A DNA stretch of 7,564 nucleotides. Source: Phycisphaerae bacterium. Lineage in GTDB: Bacteria > Planctomycetota > Phycisphaerae > Sedimentisphaerales > SG8-4. The stretch is taken from positions 1-7,564 of the forward strand of contig JAUXAH010000084.1 of assembly GCA_030614945.1 (NCBI GenBank). The letters run 5' to 3'. Below the pieces are notes generated by a model. The model saw only the letters and a program-made list of their open reading frames with translations. It did not search any database and was not told the origin of the DNA. Below, piece after piece: positions 6,046 through 7,564 of the stretch; position 1 is the stretch's first letter; every line of letters begins with the position of its first letter. Position numbers and translations under genes: made by a program.

Positions 6046-6816
6046 TTGGAAAAGAGCTTCGAAGAAAAACTGAAAAAAACCGCCGAGCGCCTCGGCCTGA
6101 CGCCCGAACAAGTTCCCCGTCACATCGCCATAATTATGGACGGCAACGGCCGGTGGGCACAGAAAAAAGGTCTGCACCGAGTCGAGGGACATTACCAGGG
6201 CGCAAAAACGGTCGAAAAAATAGCTCAATACTGCGTAGATTTTGGCATCGAATCTCTGACTTTATATTCTTTCAGTATAGAAAACTGGGAGAGACCCAAA
6301 GACGAAGTCAACGGTCTTATGAATCTCTACACTCAATACCTCATCAGGATTCGTCCTACGCTGATGAAAAATAATGTAAAGCTGATTCACCTCGGCCGAT
6401 TAGGCGGACTGCCTCCGGTCGTACAAAAGGAACTTACAAAAACAATAGAAATCACCGCCGGCAATACCGGTATGATACTTGCCCTGGCGCTGAACTACGG
6501 CAGCAGAACCGAGATCGCAGATGCAGCAAAAAAAATCGCACAAGAATACAAAAGTGGCAAACTTCACCTCAAAGATATCAACGAACAGTGCGTAAGCCGG
6601 CACCTGTACACCGCCGGCCTTGCCGAACCCGACCTTTTGATACGCACCGCAAATGAGATGAGGGTCAGCAACTTTCTGCTCTGGCAAATTTCATACAGTG
6701 AATTCTACGTCACAAAAACCCTTTGGCCGGATTTCAAAAAAGCAGCTCTGGAAAAAGCAATACTGGCCTACGCAAAACGAACCCGACGTTTTGGCACTAT
6801 CAAAATGGGTTCATAG
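6046..6816 (+). CDS. uppS: Undecaprenyl diphosphate synthase (cis-prenyltransferase)
   Basis: UppS extends farnesyl diphosphate with isopentenyl diphosphate units to undecaprenyl diphosphate, the lipid carrier precursor for cell-envelope glycans; the enzyme is cytosolic and works at the membrane face. The 256-aa length is normal. Motifs: HIAIIMDGNGRWA (26-38) with Mg-binding D32, YSFSIENWERPKDEV (74-88), ALNYGSRTEI (148-157), and the isopentenyl-diphosphate-binding region with R200, R206, S208 and E219 in DLLIRT and RVSNFLLWQISYSEF. The usual GGE or SGE before that region is ANE here (202-204). The start is uncertain: the frame opens at TTG 6046 just after an in-frame TAG at 6040, and the only AGGA touches the TTG, too close for normal use. 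The next ATG (6136) would cut away the start of the catalytic motif, so TTG is the best choice, perhaps by coupling to purA 17 bases upstream. The product would feed the UppP domain encoded earlier in the window. Confidence 0.95.
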   Translation: MEKSFEEKLKKTAERLGLTPEQVPRHIAIIMDGNGRWAQKKGLHRVEGHYQGAKTVEKIAQYCVDFGIESLTLYSFSIENWERPKDEVNGLMNLYTQYLIRIRPTLMKNNVKLIHLGRLGGLPPVVQKELTKTIEITAGNTGMILALALNYGSRTEIADAAKKIAQEYKSGKLHLKDINEQCVSRHLYTAGLAEPDLLIRTANEMRVSNFLLWQISYSEFYVTKTLWPDFKKAALEKAILAYAKRTRRFGTIKMGS

Positions 6817-6848
6817 ACTACCAACTGCGAACTCATAACTACGAACTA
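6814..6848. repeat. Heptanucleotide tandem tract, five units, consensus NNNACTN
   Basis: From the uppS stop codon onward the triplet ACT recurs every seven bases, at 6817, 6824, 6831, 6838 and 6845. The flanking bases are also similar (CGAACTM at 6828 and 6842). The tract fills almost all of the 36 bases between uppS and cdsA, and so occupies the position where a ribosome binding site for cdsA would be expected; none is seen. The period matches the tract at 41-75 but the word differs. Confidence 0.6.
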
Positions 6849-6852
6849 AATT

Positions 6853-7564
6853 ATGCTCAAATACAGATTGCTTTTTGGAACATTGATGACGACATTCTTT
6901 ACCGCCGTCGTCATCTTCGATGGCTGGCTGGACGGCTCATTAACCGCTTCAGCAGCCGACGATAAGGCGGTGCAAGGAACAATTCTTTGTGTCCTTATTG
7001 CCCTGTTAATAATCCCGGCTCAGCTCAAGCTGTCCAGACTTGCCGCAGCAAAAAACCTGAAGATTTTCATCCCTGTTTCAATTATCGCCTCGATTCTTTT
7101 TGCAGGTAGTTGGTATTGGCGGCAGCTTATAGAAGTTCCGCCACAAATTTATCTATTTTTCCTCTCTACCTTTGTGCTGTTAGCGCTGCTTTTATACCAA
7201 TATATACGTTATGGGACTTCAGCGGTGTTTGCTAATTGTGGAGCAAATTATTTTTCTATCGTCTATCTCGGGCTTTTAAGCGGTTTTGTGCTCGCCATCC
7301 GCCTCGACTTTGGTCTCTGGCCGCTGCTTATGTTCGTTTTTGTCGTAAAGTCTTCCGATATAGGGGCTTACGCAATTGGGGCCCCGTTTGGCAGACACAA
7401 ATTTTCGCCCAAAATCAGTCCCGCAAAGACCTGGGAAGGTATGGCCGGCGCCGTCGCAACGGCAATGATAGTTGCTGTTCTCTTTGCCGTAAGTTGTGAT
7501 ATAATTACAATGGCCTGGTGGTTGGCAGCAATCTTTGGCTTTTGTTTTGCCTTTATAGCCCAGG
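6853..7564 (+). CDS. cdsA: Phosphatidate cytidylyltransferase (CDP-diacylglycerol synthase), 3'-truncated by the window
   Basis: CdsA makes CDP-diacylglycerol from phosphatidic acid and CTP in the inner membrane, the branch point to phosphatidylglycerol and other phospholipids. The 237 residues present contain several hydrophobic segments (about 7-23, 43-57, 71-86, 99-116, 133-149, 154-166, 197-214, 220-235). They include the characteristic block KSSDIGAYAIGAPFGRHKFS followed by PKISPAKTWEG (166-196). The family signature S-x-x-K-R-x4-KD should lie just beyond the window end, so completeness cannot be judged. The ATG at 6853 begins a sensible N-terminus (MLKYRLLFGTLMTTFFTAVV) but no Shine-Dalgarno sequence precedes it; a tandem heptamer fills the gap after uppS. 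The uppS-cdsA order is a common bacterial arrangement, often followed by dxr and an RseP-type protease, which would be the prediction for the next genes. The PgpA domain earlier in the window acts two steps downstream of CdsA. Confidence 0.93.
   Translation, partial: MLKYRLLFGTLMTTFFTAVVIFDGWLDGSLTASAADDKAVQGTILCVLIALLIIPAQLKLSRLAAAKNLKIFIPVSIIASILFAGSWYWRQLIEVPPQIYLFFLSTFVLLALLLYQYIRYGTSAVFANCGANYFSIVYLGLLSGFVLAIRLDFGLWPLLMFVFVVKSSDIGAYAIGAPFGRHKFSPKISPAKTWEGMAGAVATAMIVAVLFAVSCDIITMAWWLAAIFGFCFAFIAQ

Overview
The window reads as a chromosomal segment of a bacterium with moderate GC content, most likely a member of the Planctomycetota (Phycisphaerae-like). That placement is an inference from three things: a small AP2-type domain remnant, short-period intergenic repeats, and a conserved-looking cytosolic protein of a kind I associate with planctomycetes. 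No rRNA, tRNA, CRISPR array or intact transposable element is visible. All genes lie on the + strand.

Layout. Positions 1-401 hold a repeat patch and a truncated AP2-domain remnant. Positions 402-1766 hold one long ORF that joins two complete membrane phosphatases: an N-terminal phosphatidylglycerophosphatase A (PgpA) and a C-terminal undecaprenyl-diphosphate phosphatase (UppP/BacA). A promoter-like sequence overlaps its end and precedes a radical SAM enzyme with a partial SPASM-like cysteine set (1859-3283). Next come an unrecognised 252-aa soluble protein (3384-4142) and a 161-aa two-helix membrane protein (4163-4648). A second strong promoter-like sequence and a leader stem-loop precede purA, adenylosuccinate synthetase (4754-6028). 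Closely behind it follow uppS, undecaprenyl diphosphate synthase (6046-6816), and cdsA, phosphatidate cytidylyltransferase (from 6853, cut by the window end).

How the genes fit together. Four activities here cover matching steps of two envelope-lipid routes. CdsA makes CDP-diacylglycerol, and PgpA dephosphorylates the phosphatidylglycerophosphate made from it. UppS makes undecaprenyl diphosphate, and UppP dephosphorylates it to the carrier used for peptidoglycan and other envelope glycans. PurA belongs to AMP synthesis and looks like a housekeeping passenger. The radical SAM protein has no assignable substrate; its position among lipid genes invites, but does not prove, a lipid-related role.

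The most noteworthy points are the PgpA-UppP fusion, the radical SAM enzyme of unknown substrate, two heptanucleotide tandem tracts, and two TTGAAA-N17 promoters whose -35 boxes sit on the end of the preceding gene. I did not find convincing evidence of an entirely new multi-gene system.
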